From: Pseudomonadota bacterium
Lineage (GTDB): Bacteria > Pseudomonadota > Gammaproteobacteria > Burkholderiales > Ferrovaceae
Length of the DNA stretch: 64,000 nucleotides
Reading direction: 5' to 3'
NCBI GenBank assembly: GCA_021805445.1
Contig: JAJZFH010000049.1
Coordinates: 191,979-255,978, forward strand
The notes beneath the pieces were generated by a model, which searched no databases, was not told the DNA's origin, and worked only from the letters and a program-made list of their open reading frames with translations. This document shows, piece by piece, positions 7,921 through 16,396 of this stretch. The position numbers and the translations under genes are program-made. How positions within the stretch are numbered: position 1 is the first letter of the stretch; every line of letters starts with the position of its first letter.

Positions 7921-8787
7921 TCACCTCCCTCCCCAGGCCACCCGCGCTTTCCTCTCTCCCCATGAAAACCCGTTGCTTTCATTCCCCTGAGCGGTGCTCT
8001 GGATTCGCACCCCCGGATCCCAGGACAATATCTGAACCCTGAGACGAATCAAGGATTGGGGCAGGGATACCGAAGGCAAACCCCCCTTCCTGTCAAAACG
8101 CCATTGTGTGTCATGAGGAGACCTTTGAGCAAGGGGCAAAAAACCAAAATCACGATATTCCAGCCCGATGGACTGAACCAGGGTACGACAACGTCCCTGC
8201 CATTCAAGCACCCTGTCCCAACTCGTCGCCCGGTTGATGACTCCCCCCACTGCCGTCGGCGAATGATGCAATGAGTGACTCAAACGTTTTTGGCAGGCTG
8301 TCCATGAATCGGCCTCATCGATCACCCACAGGACGGAAGCGCGGGTGTTTTCGTGCAATCCACGGATTCGTTGAGCCAACCCCGGTGAGGCACTGTCCAC
8401 CAGCACATGGGTACGCTGGTGGGCCAAGGCGACCAACCCTGACCAGGGCACGGCCGCAGGCGTTGCTTTGACCCGACCCAAGTTGAGATAATCCACCTGC
8501 GGGCCGATCGACACCAGGGTTCGAGCCCAGTCGAGATGGCCCTCCAAAACCTGTCGTGCATCATAGCGCAAGCGGAGGTTGAGAATTCGACCCAGATGGC
8601 GAGGTCCCAGATGTTCATCCAACACCAACATGGACGAAGCGCAATCACCGGCACGAGCCAATCCTGCCACGACCAGAGAAGCACCTGCCCCCGGACGGCT
8701 GCCCAGAACAGTGAGAATCCGGCAGTGCTGAGGAGAAATCAGGCGGCGTAACCCGCTGGCCTGGTCGCGCTCTCCAGGGTCAGGCAT
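7921..8787 (-). CDS. flhG: FlhG/FleN-like protein with degenerate P-loop
   Basis: Position between flhF and fliA identifies this 288-residue protein as the FlhG/FleN/MinD-like regulator of flagellar number. The N-terminus (ERDQASGLRRLISPQ) resembles the FlhF-activating DQAxGLR motif. The expected KGGVGKT Walker A is replaced by GSRPGAGAS at 29-37, with neither lysine, so ATP hydrolysis by the standard mechanism is doubtful. LVLDEH follows where MinD proteins have LLLDxD. The ORF runs upstream inside flhF to 9150; I start at ATG 8787, overlapping the flhF stop by 8 bp. The C-terminal half has no motif I recognise. Confidence 0.8.
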   Translation of the reverse strand: MPDPGERDQASGLRRLISPQHCRILTVLGSRPGAGASLVVAGLARAGDCASSMLVLDEHLGPRHLGRILNLRLRYDARQVLEGHLDWARTLVSIGPQVDYLNLGRVKATPAAVPWSGLVALAHQRTHVLVDSASPGLAQRIRGLHENTRASVLWVIDEADSWTACQKRLSHSLHHSPTAVGGVINRATSWDRVLEWQGRCRTLVQSIGLEYRDFGFLPLAQRSPHDTQWRFDRKGGLPSVSLPQSLIRLRVQILSWDPGVRIQSTAQGNESNGFSWGERKARVAWGGR

Positions 8788-9877
8788 GGCTCGTGCCCCC
8801 GTTCCCCAAAGAAAATTCGAGGGGTGACGTAATGTTATATCCCACCATTTCAAGGCTATTGAAGGTTGCCTGCAAGAGCCCCCCCAGATTCGCTTCGCGC
8901 AAGTCTTCCGGAACCCGCTGTCCATTGGCAACATAACACAGCGGCAGGCGGTGGCGAATCGCCACATCGAGTATCCCTCCCATGGCCAACGCCTCATCCA
9001 ACTTGGTCGGGATACACCCCAATACATTGGGGGTACGGTAGACCCGGACCACATCTTCCAGAGTATGCAGGTTACAGGTTGCATTGAGCAATAACAAACG
9101 TCGCACGCCCAACGTATCCAGTTGATCGTTCTGTTCCTGGACACGGCCATCGCGTTGCCCCATGCCCATGGTATCGACCAACACCAGATGTTTGTCGCGT
9201 AATCCGTTCAACGTCGTTTTGAGATCCGCCGCATCCTTGACCGTATGCACCGGAACCCCGAGAATGCGTCCGTAGATGCGCAATTGTTCATGGGCCCCCA
9301 CGCGATAACTGTCCGTGGTCACGAGCCCCACTCGAGCGGCTCCATAACGGACCACTGCCCGAGCCGCCAGTTTGGCGGTGGTGGTCGTCTTCCCCACCCC
9401 CGTCGGCCCCACCAAGGCAAAAACCCCACCCCCTCCCACGATCACCTCATCGCCGCGCAAGGCACGCAAATTTCGCTCCAGCACCTGAGTCACCCAACCC
9501 AGACCCATGTGTTCCGGCATCTGGTCGAGAATCTGCTCGGTCAGGGCCGAGCCGAACCCCATCCGCACCATGCTGCGCTGAATCTTGCCCTTTTTGGTGG
9601 CGTGAACATTGGGCGTTGCCAGGGAAACCAGTTGGCCCTGTAAATCCGATTGCAACCGTCGGATCTCCTCCACCAATTGAGCGACATTCTCTTTTCCCTC
9701 ATTTCCCCCCCCCTGCTCCAGTTGGGCAAGGGCAGCGTGCGCGGCAGCCACGATTTCCACATGGTCGCCCACCCGCCGGTTGGACAGGATGACGGCATCC
9801 TCCCCCATTTCCACCCGCACCTGACGCAATGCATCCCGCGCGGTCAACGCCCTGATGGTTCTTGTTTGTGCCTTCAC
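8780..9877 (-). CDS. flhF: Flagellar SRP-like GTPase FlhF
   Basis: FlhF is a signal-recognition-particle-type GTPase that sets the site of flagellum assembly. This 365-residue protein has the short N-terminal region, then the NG domain with G1 GPTGVGKTTTTAKLA, G2-type TTDSYRVGAHEQL, G3 LVDTMGMGQRD and G4 TKLDEA. The residues before the NG domain (LVSLATPNVHATKKGK) are variable, as in other FlhF proteins. The start overlaps the flhA stop by 4 bp (ATGA), so translation is probably coupled. It lies in the flhB-flhA-flhF-flhG-fliA-motCD operon. Confidence 0.96.
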   Translation of the reverse strand: MKAQTRTIRALTARDALRQVRVEMGEDAVILSNRRVGDHVEIVAAAHAALAQLEQGGGNEGKENVAQLVEEIRRLQSDLQGQLVSLATPNVHATKKGKIQRSMVRMGFGSALTEQILDQMPEHMGLGWVTQVLERNLRALRGDEVIVGGGGVFALVGPTGVGKTTTTAKLAARAVVRYGAARVGLVTTDSYRVGAHEQLRIYGRILGVPVHTVKDAADLKTTLNGLRDKHLVLVDTMGMGQRDGRVQEQNDQLDTLGVRRLLLLNATCNLHTLEDVVRVYRTPNVLGCIPTKLDEALAMGGILDVAIRHRLPLCYVANGQRVPEDLREANLGGLLQATFNSLEMVGYNITSPLEFSLGNGGTSHA

Positions 9878-11961
9878 AGTCGTCCTCCTACCAGCGATGT
9901 CACTTTCACGGTTCTAAACCCAGGCACTTCATCCTGAGCGATCACTTTCAACTGAGGCAAGGTCCGCTTGAGAAAGCGGGCCAGTAAATCACGCAATTGC
10001 CCCGGCACCAACAAGACCGTCGGAAATCCCATCATTTCCTGGCGCTCTGCCGCCATTCGGGTCTCACGTAACAGCGTATCCGCCAGGCCCGGCTCGATGG
10101 CCTGCTGCAGACCCCCTGCTTGCATGGCCTGGGCCAGAAGATGTTCCAGTTCCTTATCCATGGCAATCACCTGTAACTCCTGAGAAGCAGGATAGAGTTG
10201 TTGAATGATTGCCGGTCCCAGGGCCACTCTTACCTGAGCCGTCAGATAAATCGGGTCTTGCGACATAGACACATATTTGGAAAGTGTTTCCAGGATACTG
10301 CGCATATCGCGAATGGGTACGCCTTCCTCCAGCAGATTCTGGAGAACTTTTTGCAATACGGCATGAGAGAGGATCTTGGGAACCAACTCTTCGGTCAGTT
10401 TGGGGGATGACTTGGTCACATGTTCCAGCAACTGGTGCAATTCCTGTATCCCCAACAGGGAAGCCCCCTGAAGATGGATGAGGTGGCTGAGATGGGTGGC
10501 CACCACCGTACTGGCATCCACTACCGTGTACCCCAGCGCCTGAGCGTGATCCTTGAGCACTGCTTCGATCCAGACTGCAGGCAACCCAAAGGCCGGGTCC
10601 TGGGTGGGCGTTCCTTGCAATGTCCCCGTAACCTGTCCAGGATCGATGGCCAAAAATTGTCCGGGCAACGCTTCTCCGCTCCCGATTTCAGCACCTTTCA
10701 GCGTGACTCGATAGGCATTGGGGCGTAATTCCAGATTATCGCGAATATGGATGGCGGGGGGCAGAAACCCCACTTCCTGAGCAAACTTACGCCGCAAGCC
10801 CTTGATCCGCCGCAACAGATCCCCGTCCCGCTCCTTATCCACCAGGGAAATCAAACGGTAGCCGACTTCCAGGCCCAATACATCGATGGGGGTCACATCT
10901 TCCCAAGTGGCTTCCGGTGCCTCGAGGGAAACCTGTGTGGGAACTGGGGGCAAGGCAGCCTGTACCGCTTCGAGACGCTGGCGTTTCCACAGGGTTGTCC
11001 CCCACCCGCCCAGAATGGCAGCAAACAGCAGAAAAGCAAAGTGCGGCATGCCCGGCACCAACCCCAAGGCCCCCACGATGGTTCCGGTCAGCATGAGGAC
11101 CAGAGGTTGGGTGAATACCTGACCCATCAATTGCTGACCAATGTTTTCATCGGTGGATACGCGGCTGACCACCACCCCGGCAGCGGTGGAAATGACCAGT
11201 GAAGGAATCTGCGCCACCAGCCCATCCCCGATGGTCAACAACGTGTAGTTCTTGGCGGCTGTCGCCACATCCAGATTATGCTGCAGAACCCCGACAATGA
11301 ACCCGCCAATGATATTGATGAGCAAAATCATGATACCTGCCACGGCATCCCCACGCACAAATTTGCTGGCCCCGTCCATGGACCCATAAAAATCCGCTTC
11401 CTGGGCAATGGTGGTACGACGCTTACGCGCTTCATCCTCGCCGATCAATCCCGCATTGAGATCGGCGTCGATCGCCATTTGTTTGCCGGGCATGGCATCC
11501 AGGGTAAAACGAGCCCCCACTTCCGCGATTCGACCGGCTCCTTTGGTGATCACGACAAAGTTGATGACCACCAGAATCAGAAAAACCACAATCCCCACCG
11601 CAAAATTCCCCCCTACCAAGAAGTGCCCGAAGGACTCGATGACCTTCCCCGCAGCATCTGGCCCGGTATGCCCCTCCAGTAAAACAATTCTGGTGGAGGC
11701 TACATTCAAGGACAGGCGCAGCAGGGTGGTCATCAGCAATACCGTCGGAAAGGCAGAGAACTCGAGGGGTTTCAGCGTATTCATACTGACCAGCAACACC
11801 ATGATCGAAACAGCGATGTTGAAGGTAAAAAAGATGTCCAGCAAAAATGCAGGCAGAGGCAACACCATCATGCTCAACACCAGAATGATGAGCACGGGAC
11901 CTGCCAATCCCTTACTTCCGGCCCCTTTAAACAGTCCCTGAACCGTCATCAATGCATTCAT
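9874..11961 (-). CDS. flhA: Flagellar biosynthesis protein FlhA
   Basis: FlhA is the large export-gate protein of the flagellar type III secretion system. At 695 residues it has the usual length. The N-terminal half holds about eight membrane segments (for example VLIILVLSMMVLPLP and NFAVGIVVFLILVVINFVV) and the FHIPEP-family signature around GARFTLDAMPGKQMAIDADL. The cytoplasmic C-terminal domain (about 330-695) that docks chaperone-substrate complexes is complete and ends PGFRTVKVTSLVGGRL. The start overlaps flhB by 4 bp. Confidence 0.97.
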   Translation of the reverse strand: MNALMTVQGLFKGAGSKGLAGPVLIILVLSMMVLPLPAFLLDIFFTFNIAVSIMVLLVSMNTLKPLEFSAFPTVLLMTTLLRLSLNVASTRIVLLEGHTGPDAAGKVIESFGHFLVGGNFAVGIVVFLILVVINFVVITKGAGRIAEVGARFTLDAMPGKQMAIDADLNAGLIGEDEARKRRTTIAQEADFYGSMDGASKFVRGDAVAGIMILLINIIGGFIVGVLQHNLDVATAAKNYTLLTIGDGLVAQIPSLVISTAAGVVVSRVSTDENIGQQLMGQVFTQPLVLMLTGTIVGALGLVPGMPHFAFLLFAAILGGWGTTLWKRQRLEAVQAALPPVPTQVSLEAPEATWEDVTPIDVLGLEVGYRLISLVDKERDGDLLRRIKGLRRKFAQEVGFLPPAIHIRDNLELRPNAYRVTLKGAEIGSGEALPGQFLAIDPGQVTGTLQGTPTQDPAFGLPAVWIEAVLKDHAQALGYTVVDASTVVATHLSHLIHLQGASLLGIQELHQLLEHVTKSSPKLTEELVPKILSHAVLQKVLQNLLEEGVPIRDMRSILETLSKYVSMSQDPIYLTAQVRVALGPAIIQQLYPASQELQVIAMDKELEHLLAQAMQAGGLQQAIEPGLADTLLRETRMAAERQEMMGFPTVLLVPGQLRDLLARFLKRTLPQLKVIAQDEVPGFRTVKVTSLVGGRL

Positions 11962-13106
11962 GACGGGCTCACCCGGTTTTCCGGATCAAGTTCAATGGGA
12001 ACAGGAAGGTTTTGAGGAGGGGGAGGAACGCCTCCCCCTTCCTTGCGCTGCCGTTGTAACTGGTAGGCATAGGCCAATATCTCGGCAACTGCAAGATAGA
12101 GCGCTTCCGGAACGGGGTGTTCCAACTCGGTATGGGCATATAAAGCGCGTGCCAACGCAGGTGCCTCCACCACGGGAATGCGATGCGTGGCCGCCACTGA
12201 GCGAATGCGTTCCGCCACCAGATGGACCCCTTTGGCCACCACGACGGGGGCACGCATGACGCCCTCCTGGTAGCGCAGGGCCACAGCATAGTGGGTAGGA
12301 TTGGTCACCACCACATCCGCAGTCGGTATCTGGGTCATCATGCGCCGACGCGCCCTTTCACGCTGCAGCGTTCGGATCTTGCCCTTGATCTGGGGATCCC
12401 CTTCGGTTTCCTTGGACTCTTGACGAATCTCGTCCTTGGTCATGCGAAGTCGACGATTGTGCTCCCACAACTGAAAAGGCACATCCACCGCGGCCACCAG
12501 CATCATCCCCGCCAACATGGCCAAAAAGGAATGGCCCACCAAGGTCCCCATCTGGAGAGTGGCGGAAGGAATGGATAACGCAGGAAGCATCAGGGTCTGA
12601 TCCAGATAATGCCACACGGCCCAGACACCGGCCCCCCCCACCACCCCCGCCTTGGCAATGCTTTTACCCAATTCCACCCCTCCTTGGGCGGAAAACATGC
12701 GCCCAATCCCTGCCAGGGGATCCAGACGGGAAAAGTTCGGTTGCAGCGGTTTGAAACTGAACAACCACCCGTTCAGCAGGAGAGGGGAAAAAATAGCCGT
12801 GACCAGGAGCAAACCCAGAAAGGGCAAAAACACTTCCACGGTCTCCAGTGACAATCGTGAAAACCGTTCCATCATGCGAACGGGGTCCGTGGCCACCCCT
12901 GCATCGAAACTCAAACCCTGGCGTACCAACCTCAGCAAGGATTGACGCAAATGTTCCCCCATGAACCACAATCCCCCTCCCCCCGCCAATAAGGCCATAA
13001 AGGTGGACAGTTCCCGGGAGCGGGCGACCTGACCTTCTTCGTGCGCCTGATCGAGACGTCGTTGCGAAGGTTGTTCGGTTTTTTCGAGATCGCTCTCATT
13101 ATCCAT
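11958..13106 (-). CDS. flhB: Flagellar biosynthesis protein FlhB
   Basis: FlhB is the substrate-specificity switch of flagellar export. This 382-residue protein starts with the conserved DLEKTEQPSQRRLDQAHEEGQVARSREL region, has four membrane segments, and has the autocleavage motif NPTHYAVALRY near residue 270. A proline-rich tail (GGGVPPPPQNLPVPIEL) follows the cleaved domain. ATG 13106 has GGAGAG upstream. It is the first gene of the minus-strand operon; a sigma-54-like sequence lies 28 bp upstream (13134-13148). Confidence 0.97.
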   Translation of the reverse strand: MDNESDLEKTEQPSQRRLDQAHEEGQVARSRELSTFMALLAGGGGLWFMGEHLRQSLLRLVRQGLSFDAGVATDPVRMMERFSRLSLETVEVFLPFLGLLLVTAIFSPLLLNGWLFSFKPLQPNFSRLDPLAGIGRMFSAQGGVELGKSIAKAGVVGGAGVWAVWHYLDQTLMLPALSIPSATLQMGTLVGHSFLAMLAGMMLVAAVDVPFQLWEHNRRLRMTKDEIRQESKETEGDPQIKGKIRTLQRERARRRMMTQIPTADVVVTNPTHYAVALRYQEGVMRAPVVVAKGVHLVAERIRSVAATHRIPVVEAPALARALYAHTELEHPVPEALYLAVAEILAYAYQLQRQRKEGGGVPPPPQNLPVPIELDPENRVSPS

Positions 13107-13133
13107 GGAAACTCTCCAGAAATTTGGGAGGAC

Positions 13134-13148
13134 GCATTCAACGTGCCA
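13134..13148 (-). promoter_or_regulatory. Possible sigma-54 promoter upstream of flhB
   Basis: On the minus strand the sequence is TGGCACG-N4-ATGC. It has the invariant GG and GC dinucleotides with the required 10-bp separation and a full TGGCAC -24 element; the -12 element differs from TTGC by one base. It would start transcription about 16 bases before flhB. FlhDC-type systems normally do not use sigma-54 for these genes, so chance is possible. Confidence 0.35.
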
Positions 13149-13287
13149 TTATCCTGAGGAAAAGTCCCTCCCAAAGACAGGAACAACCGGGGATTTACCC
13201 CATCATTTCTCCAGACGGTGCAGAATCGGGACAATTTCCCCCTTTCAGGAAGGCGGAAAAAATTTTTATTTTTTTTAAAAAAAAACC

Positions 13288-13314
13288 TAAAGTTTTCCAA
13301 AAGCCTGCCGATAA
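13288..13314 (+). promoter_or_regulatory. Sigma-28 promoter upstream of flhDC, with AT-rich tract
   Basis: TAAAGTTT (13288-13295), 11 bp, then GCCGATAA (13307-13314) match the FliA consensus at all 16 positions. A tract of about 28 bp made almost only of A and T (13260-13287) adjoins the -35 box and could act as an UP element. The next plus-strand gene is flhD, about 220 bp downstream, implying a long leader. Confidence 0.85.
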
Positions 13315-13373
13315 CCTGTTCATAGACGAGGCAAATCATCGCAATCTTCTGAAAATATTGGTTTTTTATTTTA

Positions 13374-13419
13374 CCCGCTTTTTTTCCGAAAAAGGAAAAG
13401 CGGGCGTTTGCGTCGCCCG
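13374..13419 (+). promoter_or_regulatory. Two mutually exclusive hairpins in the flhDC leader
   Basis: Segment A (CCCGCTTTT, 13374-13382) pairs perfectly with segment B (AAAAGCGGG, 13396-13404). The end of B (CGGGCG, 13401-13406) can instead pair with segment C (CGCCCG, 13414-13419) around a 7-base loop. The two stems share bases and cannot form together. The second stem is followed by a short U-rich stretch. This is the layout of an attenuator or a translational switch; no known riboswitch family was recognised. The remaining gap between flhB and flhD (13107-13534) holds no gene that I can support. Confidence 0.45.
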
Positions 13420-13534
13420 TAGGTTTTATTCCTACAATAGATTCATCAAATCACTGATTTATTCTCCTTTTCGCGCTCGGCACAATGGGCTCCATCGTGA
13501 CCCTTCGTCGCCGACCTCAACAAGGAGAATCCCC

Positions 13535-13855
13535 ATGAACCCCACCCAATTGCACGCCGAGATCAAGGACACCAACCTTTCCTATCTGATGCTGGCCCAG
13601 AACATGATCAATCAGGATATGGCCGCCGCTTTGTTCCGGTTGGGAATCAACGCAGAAATGGCCGATCTGATCGCCAGTTTGACGCCTGCCCAGTTGATTA
13701 AAATGGCGGCTTCGAATATGCTGGTGTGCCGCTTACGTTTCGATGAGAACCTGCTGCTCAACATGATCACCGACCACACCAAAGACCGCCTCATGGCCCA
13801 GCCTCATGCAGCCATCCTCATGGCCGGTCAACCGGCCGAACAACTGGCTCTCTGA
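13535..13855 (+). CDS. flhD: Flagellar master regulator subunit FlhD
   Basis: FlhD forms the FlhD4C2 activator of class II flagellar promoters with FlhC. The 106-residue product begins MNPTQLHAEIKDTNLSYLMLAQNMINQD, closely matching the family, including the region for the dimer interface and the later RLGINAEMADLIASLTPAQLIKMA. The frame is open far upstream, but ATG 13535 has AAGGAG at 13522-13527 and gives the family length. A sigma-28 promoter and a structured leader lie upstream. flhC follows after 7 bp. Confidence 0.95.
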   Translation: MNPTQLHAEIKDTNLSYLMLAQNMINQDMAAALFRLGINAEMADLIASLTPAQLIKMAASNMLVCRLRFDENLLLNMITDHTKDRLMAQPHAAILMAGQPAEQLAL

Positions 13856-13862
13856 CCTTCCC

Positions 13863-14417
13863 TTGACCGCGCCGCGCAGCATCGTCGCCGAAGCCCAGGA
13901 AGTACAGTGGGCCATCGAACTGATCGAGTTGGGCGCCCGCCTTCAGTTATTGCAGGAAGAAACCCATCTGAGCCGCGAGCGGTTGTTACGACTGTATCGT
14001 GAAGTCGCCGGGCATTCTCCTTCCAAGGGCATGCTGCCCTATTCCACCGATTGGTTCATCACCTGGCAACCGAATATCCATGCCTCCCTGTTTCTTGGAA
14101 TTTACCGCTACCTCGAAAAGAACATCGACCTCCCCCCCCTCGAATTGCTCATCAAGAGTTATCGTCTCTATCTCGAGCAAATTATAATCAGCAAGGAAGA
14201 AAAAGTTCTCAGTGTCACCCGCGCCTGGTTTTTGCTCCGTTTCTGCGCGGCCGGCATGTTGCAAACGGCACCCTGCACTCGCTGCAGCGGAGAGTTCGTG
14301 GTCCATACCCACGACCTGATCGCTGATTTTGTCTGCGGCATCTGCGCACCTCCTTCCCGTGCAGGAAAAACCAAAAAACCTATCCCAAAACCGGTTTCTT
14401 CCGAACCTTCCCTGTAA
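13863..14417 (+). CDS. flhC: Flagellar master regulator subunit FlhC
   Basis: FlhC is the DNA-contacting partner of FlhD. The sequence after the proposed start (TAPRSIVAEAQEVQWAIELIELGARLQLLQ) follows the family closely, as does STDWFITW. The four zinc-binding cysteines are present as CTRC and CGIC near the C-terminus. An upstream ATG at 13806 inside flhD would add 19 residues absent from relatives. I prefer the TTG at 13863, 8 bp after the flhD stop, although no clear ribosome-binding site is seen; translation may be coupled to flhD. Length is 184 residues. Confidence 0.9.
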   Translation: MTAPRSIVAEAQEVQWAIELIELGARLQLLQEETHLSRERLLRLYREVAGHSPSKGMLPYSTDWFITWQPNIHASLFLGIYRYLEKNIDLPPLELLIKSYRLYLEQIIISKEEKVLSVTRAWFLLRFCAAGMLQTAPCTRCSGEFVVHTHDLIADFVCGICAPPSRAGKTKKPIPKPVSSEPSL

Positions 14418-14531
14418 AATTCAAAAAAATTGGTTGAAAATCCCACAGACCGGATGCGCGCGCGCTCAATTCATGGTTGAATGGCGCCTTGTGAGTCCTC
14501 CAAAGATTTATAACGTATCTGGAGCCTTTCC

Positions 14532-15386
14532 ATGTTTGTCATTATCGGCTATGTCATCGTTCTGGGTGCCGTGTTCGGAGGCTTTGCCATAGGGGGCGGG
14601 CATTTGGCCGCCCTCTTCCAACCCATTGAATTGCTCATGATCGGGGGAGGTGCCCTCGGTGCCTTTTTTGTGGGCAATACGAAAGCGGCGGTCAAAGCCA
14701 CGTCCAAAGCCCTCCCGTCCGTATTCAAAGGGGCAAAATACAGCAAAGAGACCTACATGGAGTTGATGGCCCTGCTCTACGAGATCCTGGGGAAAATCCG
14801 TAAGGAGGGCCTGATGGCCGTGGAGGGGGATGTAGAGAACCCCGAGCAGAGCGCCCTGTTTTCCAAATATCCAAAAATTCTGGGCGACCACCACGTGATC
14901 GAATTCGTGACCGATTATCTGCGCATCATGGTCAGCGGCAACCTGAACGCCATGGAAATCGAAAACCTGATGGAGGTGGAAATTGAAACCCATCACCATG
15001 AAGTCCTGGTCCCCGCCCATGTCATCGCCAAGTTGGGCGATGGCCTGCCTGCCTTCGGGATCGTGGCCGCAGTGATGGGCGTGGTGCATACCATGGAATC
15101 CGTGGGGGCGCCTCCTGCCGAGTTGGGCATGCTCATCGCCCATGCCTTGGTAGGAACTTTCCTGGGGATTCTACTGGCCTATGGATTCATAGGACCTCTG
15201 GGGGGACTGCTGGAACAAAAGGCCGACGAGTCCACCAAGATGTTTCAGACGATCAAGGTGACCTTGCTGGCCAGTCTCAACGGGTATGCCCCCGCCATGG
15301 CTGTGGAATTCGGACGCAAGGTACTCAATTCTCCCGAACGTCCGGGCTTTGCCGAACTGGAAACACACGTCAAACAGAAACGCTGA
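14532..15386 (+). CDS. motA: Flagellar motor stator protein MotA
   Basis: MotA and MotB form the primary proton-driven stator. The 284-residue protein begins MFVIIGYVIVLGAVFGGFAIGGGHLAALFQPIE and has four membrane segments. The cytoplasmic loop carries charged residues for FliG contact, and the conserved proline region is KLGDGLPAFGIVAAVMGVVHTM. GGAG at 14521-14524 precedes ATG 14532. It follows flhC by 114 bp, in which I see no clear promoter, and is followed by motB after 20 bp. Confidence 0.96.
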   Translation: MFVIIGYVIVLGAVFGGFAIGGGHLAALFQPIELLMIGGGALGAFFVGNTKAAVKATSKALPSVFKGAKYSKETYMELMALLYEILGKIRKEGLMAVEGDVENPEQSALFSKYPKILGDHHVIEFVTDYLRIMVSGNLNAMEIENLMEVEIETHHHEVLVPAHVIAKLGDGLPAFGIVAAVMGVVHTMESVGAPPAELGMLIAHALVGTFLGILLAYGFIGPLGGLLEQKADESTKMFQTIKVTLLASLNGYAPAMAVEFGRKVLNSPERPGFAELETHVKQKR

Positions 15387-15406
15387 TCTCCTGAGGAACC
15401 GGGTCG

Positions 15407-16396
15407 ATGACTGCCGAAGACAAACGCCCCATCGTCGTCAAACGCATCAAAAAAGTTTCCGGGGGAGGACACCATGGGGGGGCATGGAAAATCGCCTATG
15501 CAGATTTTGTGACGGCCATGATGGCCTTCTTCCTTCTGATGTGGTTGCTGGGTTCCACCACCAAGGGGGATTTGCAGGGAATCGAGGATTACTTCAAAAC
15601 CCCCCTGAAAATTGCCCTTGCCGGAGGGTCGGGCAGCGGGGACAGTTCCAGCATCATCCCGGGGGGAGGTAAAGACCTGACGCGCAGCGAGGGTCAGGTC
15701 AAACGGGGCGAACTTCCTACCAAGAAAAAAACCAGCAGCCCAAAAACCACCGATGCTGACTTCAAACGCAAGGGGCAAGCCGAGGAATTGGCCAAACTCA
15801 AGGAATTGAAAACCAGGATCGAGGATGCCATCGCCCATAATCCCAATCTGGAGAAATTCAAGGATCAAATCCTTCTGGACCTCACCAGTGAGGGATTGCG
15901 TATTCAAATCGTGGATCGCCAGAACCGTCCCATGTTCCGTGTAGGAAGTGCCCAACTGGAATCTTACACCCGCGATATCCTCCGGGAAATCGGCAAAAGT
16001 CTCAACGATGTCCCCAATTTCATCAGTTTGTCCGGCCATACGGATGCGCGCGCCTATTCGGTAGACCAGAAAGGGGCCAAGGGCGGATACAATAATTGGG
16101 ATCTCTCTGCAGATCGGGCCAACGCATCCCGCCGAGAACTGATCGCGGGAGGCATGAACCCCGACAAGGTTCTGCGCGTCGTCGGACTGGCATCGGCCGT
16201 ATTGCTGAACAAAGCAGATCCCAACGACCCGACCAATCGACGCATCAGCATCATCGTCATGAACAAACGCGCCGAGGAAACGGCGCGCCACGATGGAGGA
16301 GTGATCGATGTGGAAAATGGCGCCCCACCCGCCACTCCGCCTGATCTCCCGGCGCCCGTACCCCTCGTCAATGCCAGCCCACCCCCTGCGCATTAA
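15407..16396 (+). CDS. motB: Flagellar motor stator protein MotB
   Basis: This 329-residue stator subunit has a short cytoplasmic N-terminus with GGHHGGAWKIAYADFVTAMM, where the Asp of AYADF is the proton carrier, and one membrane segment (MMAFFLLMWLLG). A Gly/Lys/Ser-rich linker leads to the OmpA-like peptidoglycan-binding domain (SLSGHTDAR, NWDLSADRANASRREL, NRRISIIVM). A proline-rich tail follows. Its stop codon overlaps the -35 element of the sigma-28 promoter at 16394-16420. Confidence 0.96.
   Translation: MTAEDKRPIVVKRIKKVSGGGHHGGAWKIAYADFVTAMMAFFLLMWLLGSTTKGDLQGIEDYFKTPLKIALAGGSGSGDSSSIIPGGGKDLTRSEGQVKRGELPTKKKTSSPKTTDADFKRKGQAEELAKLKELKTRIEDAIAHNPNLEKFKDQILLDLTSEGLRIQIVDRQNRPMFRVGSAQLESYTRDILREIGKSLNDVPNFISLSGHTDARAYSVDQKGAKGGYNNWDLSADRANASRRELIAGGMNPDKVLRVVGLASAVLLNKADPNDPTNRRISIIVMNKRAEETARHDGGVIDVENGAPPATPPDLPAPVPLVNASPPPAH

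Noticed and set aside
8788-9150. Upstream extension of the FlhG frame
   Set aside because: It lies within flhF in another frame, is Trp/Cys/Arg-rich, and has no similarity to FlhG proteins; ATG 8787 fits the family start.
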